NCBI RefSeq assembly: GCF_000222025.1
Contig: NZ_AFQO01000008.1
Coordinates: 1-64,000 of the forward strand
DNA: 64,000 nucleotides
Reading direction: 5' to 3'
Origin: Haemophilus haemolyticus M19501
Lineage (GTDB): Bacteria; Pseudomonadota; Gammaproteobacteria; Enterobacterales; Pasteurellaceae
Under the pieces are notes generated by a model. The model was not told the origin of the DNA and made no database searches. It was given only the letters and a program-made list of their open reading frames with translations. Shown one piece after another: positions 62,686 to 64,000 of this stretch; the first letter of the stretch is position 1, and each line of letters begins with the position of its first letter. A program made the position numbers and the translations under genes.

Positions 62686-63561
62686 ATGCACAATCTTATT
62701 CTTGCCATTCTTTGTAGCGTAGCGGTTTCAGTTTTACTAAAAATTGCCCGTAAAAAAAATATTATTATTGAACAAGCTATCGCATTCAACTACATCACAG
62801 CCATTACTTTTAGTTATTTCTTACTCAAACCTGATTTTAAAGGCTTAGAATTTACTGATTACATTGTACAAAGCGAAAACTCACCCATTTTTTTAGCACT
62901 AGGTTTATTGCTACCTAGCGTGTTTATTATTATGTCAAAAGCGGTGGAGTTTGCTGGAATTGTACGTTCTGATGCTGCACAACGTCTTTCGTTGTTTCTT
63001 CCTATTTTATCGGCATTTTTAATTTTTCATGAAACACTAAGCCAATCTAAAATCATTGGCGTTGTATTAGCCTTTATAGGTTTATTTTGTTTATTAACTA
63101 AGCCAAATCAAGGGCAAAGTGCGGTAAATTTTAAAGGTGTTTTAGGATTAATCGGCGTGTGGTTTGGGTATGGCATTATTGATATTTTATTCAAACAAGT
63201 GGCGAAAAGCGGCGGTGCATTTCCTGCAACATTGTTTATTTCTTTTTCGCTTGCAGCTTGCGTTATGTTTATCTATTTATTCCTAAAACGTGCCCAATGG
63301 ACATCATCAAGTGTAATTGGTGGCATCGTTTTAGGTGTATTGAATTTCTTTAATATTTTATTCTACATAAAAGCACATCAAAGTTTTGCTGGAAATCCAA
63401 CGCTTGTTTTTGCGGGAATGAACATTGGAGTGATTTGTTTAGGTACGATAATTGGCGCATTAGTTTTTAAAGAAAAAATCAGTAAGCTAAATTGGATAGG
63501 TATTATTTTTAGTTTATCAGCTATTTTCTGCCTATATTATTTAGATAAACTTATTGCGTAA
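62686..63561 (+). CDS. EamA/DMT-family transporter
   Basis: A 291-residue inner-membrane protein with about ten hydrophobic segments arranged as two repeats of five, the drug/metabolite transporter layout. The GVVLAFIGLFCLLTKPNQG stretch (about 125-143) ends the first repeat and WIGIIFSLSAIFCLYYLDKL ends the second. The substrate cannot be predicted. The ribosome site is AAGGAAT. sbcB follows 12 bases downstream, so the two may be co-transcribed. Confidence 0.85.
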   Translation: MHNLILAILCSVAVSVLLKIARKKNIIIEQAIAFNYITAITFSYFLLKPDFKGLEFTDYIVQSENSPIFLALGLLLPSVFIIMSKAVEFAGIVRSDAAQRLSLFLPILSAFLIFHETLSQSKIIGVVLAFIGLFCLLTKPNQGQSAVNFKGVLGLIGVWFGYGIIDILFKQVAKSGGAFPATLFISFSLAACVMFIYLFLKRAQWTSSSVIGGIVLGVLNFFNILFYIKAHQSFAGNPTLVFAGMNIGVICLGTIIGALVFKEKISKLNWIGIIFSLSAIFCLYYLDKLIA

Positions 63562-63573
63562 AAGAGAGTAGTC

Positions 63574-64000
63574 ATGGCAAAAGATTTCAGCTTTTTTATT
63601 TACGATTATGAAAGTTTTGGTGTAAATCCAGCAACAGATCGCCCTGCGCAATTTGCGGGTATTCGTACAGACGCTGATTTTAATATTATTGGCGAACCAA
63701 TAATGTTTTATTGTAAACAAACCAATGATTATTTACCGGCTCCTGAAGCGGTAATGGTGACAGGAATTACACCACAAGAATGTAATGAAAAGGGGCTTTC
63801 TGAGCCTGAATTCGCCGCAAATATCTTAGCAGAATTTTCCCAACCCAATACTTGTGTCATGGGCTATAACAATATTCGCTACGATGATGAAATGACGCGT
63901 TATACGTTTTATCGTAATTTCATTGATCCTTATGAATACAGCTGGAAAAACGGGAATTCACGCTGGGATTTGTTAGATTTAGTGCGAGCCTGTTATGCCT
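63574..64000 (+). CDS. sbcB: Exodeoxyribonuclease I (partial, 5' end only)
   Basis: A 3'-5' single-strand DNA exonuclease of the DEDDh family used in recombination and mismatch repair. The first 142 codons are in the window. The ExoI motif with the two metal ligands is in FIYDYESFGVNPATDRPAQF (Asp and Glu of DYE), followed by TGITPQE and GYNNIRYDDEMTR. The start at 63574 follows AAGAGAG. The rest lies beyond the window edge. Confidence 0.95.
   Translation, partial: MAKDFSFFIYDYESFGVNPATDRPAQFAGIRTDADFNIIGEPIMFYCKQTNDYLPAPEAVMVTGITPQECNEKGLSEPEFAANILAEFSQPNTCVMGYNNIRYDDEMTRYTFYRNFIDPYEYSWKNGNSRWDLLDLVRACYA

Overview
The window looks like Haemophilus influenzae, probably a nontypeable strain. 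The DNA is AT-rich. The 9-base Haemophilus uptake signal AAGTGCGGT recurs throughout and often forms inverted pairs that act as terminators. Nearly every protein matches the H. influenzae core set in length and sequence as I remember them. No CRISPR array, prophage, rRNA operon or capsule locus is visible, and one tRNA gene is present.

Layout. 1-8100: dacB(-), greA, yhbY(-), rlmE (broken), ftsH, folP, glmM, sixA. 8300-13400: a repeat-built lipoprotein, ycgL-like gene, bioD, metF(-), rplM-rpsI behind a structured leader, sspA-sspB. 13376-20132: dxs-ispA-xseB (reverse-strand operon), thiI, yqcC-like, truC, a yoaH-like small gene, cspD, matP(-). 20259-24354: a Lon-like protease, fabA, a DUF1439 protein, a kinase-like protein and a tiny Gly-rich lipoprotein. 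24439-29266: initiator tRNA-Met, then rimP-nusA-infB. 29296-34502: two inverted copies of one IS3-family element flanking rbfA-truB-tyrA. 34592-41951: glgA, glgP, pntA-pntB. 42011-48512: a LysR regulator, topA, azoR and thrS behind a tRNA-mimic operator. 48635-53964: an M16 protease lipoprotein and a TonB-dependent receptor. 54127-63561: mop, tusE, ttcA, mukF-mukE-mukB and an EamA-type transporter. 63574 to the end: sbcB, cut by the window edge.

Most of this is housekeeping: ribosomes and translation (greA, rlmE, rplM, rpsI, tRNA-fMet, rimP, nusA, infB, rbfA, truB, truC, thiI, thrS, ttcA/tusE), envelope (dacB, glmM, fabA, dxs/ispA), chromosome organisation (matP, mukFEB, topA) and storage/redox metabolism (glgA/glgP, pntAB). 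The most biologically interesting part is the reverse-strand pair at 48635-54037. A Fur-box-controlled TonB-dependent receptor carries seven perfect 7-bp repeats inside its reading frame, so it should phase-vary. It is followed by a PqqL/FusC-type M16 protease lipoprotein. Together they resemble a protease-associated import system for an iron-containing protein.

Two caveats. First, several essential genes (rlmE, dxs, truB, thrS) and the M16 gene carry frameshifts, and in every case they are explained by single-base insertions, often in bursts. This looks like poor base calling rather than biology. Second, comparisons with strain Rd are from memory and were not computed.
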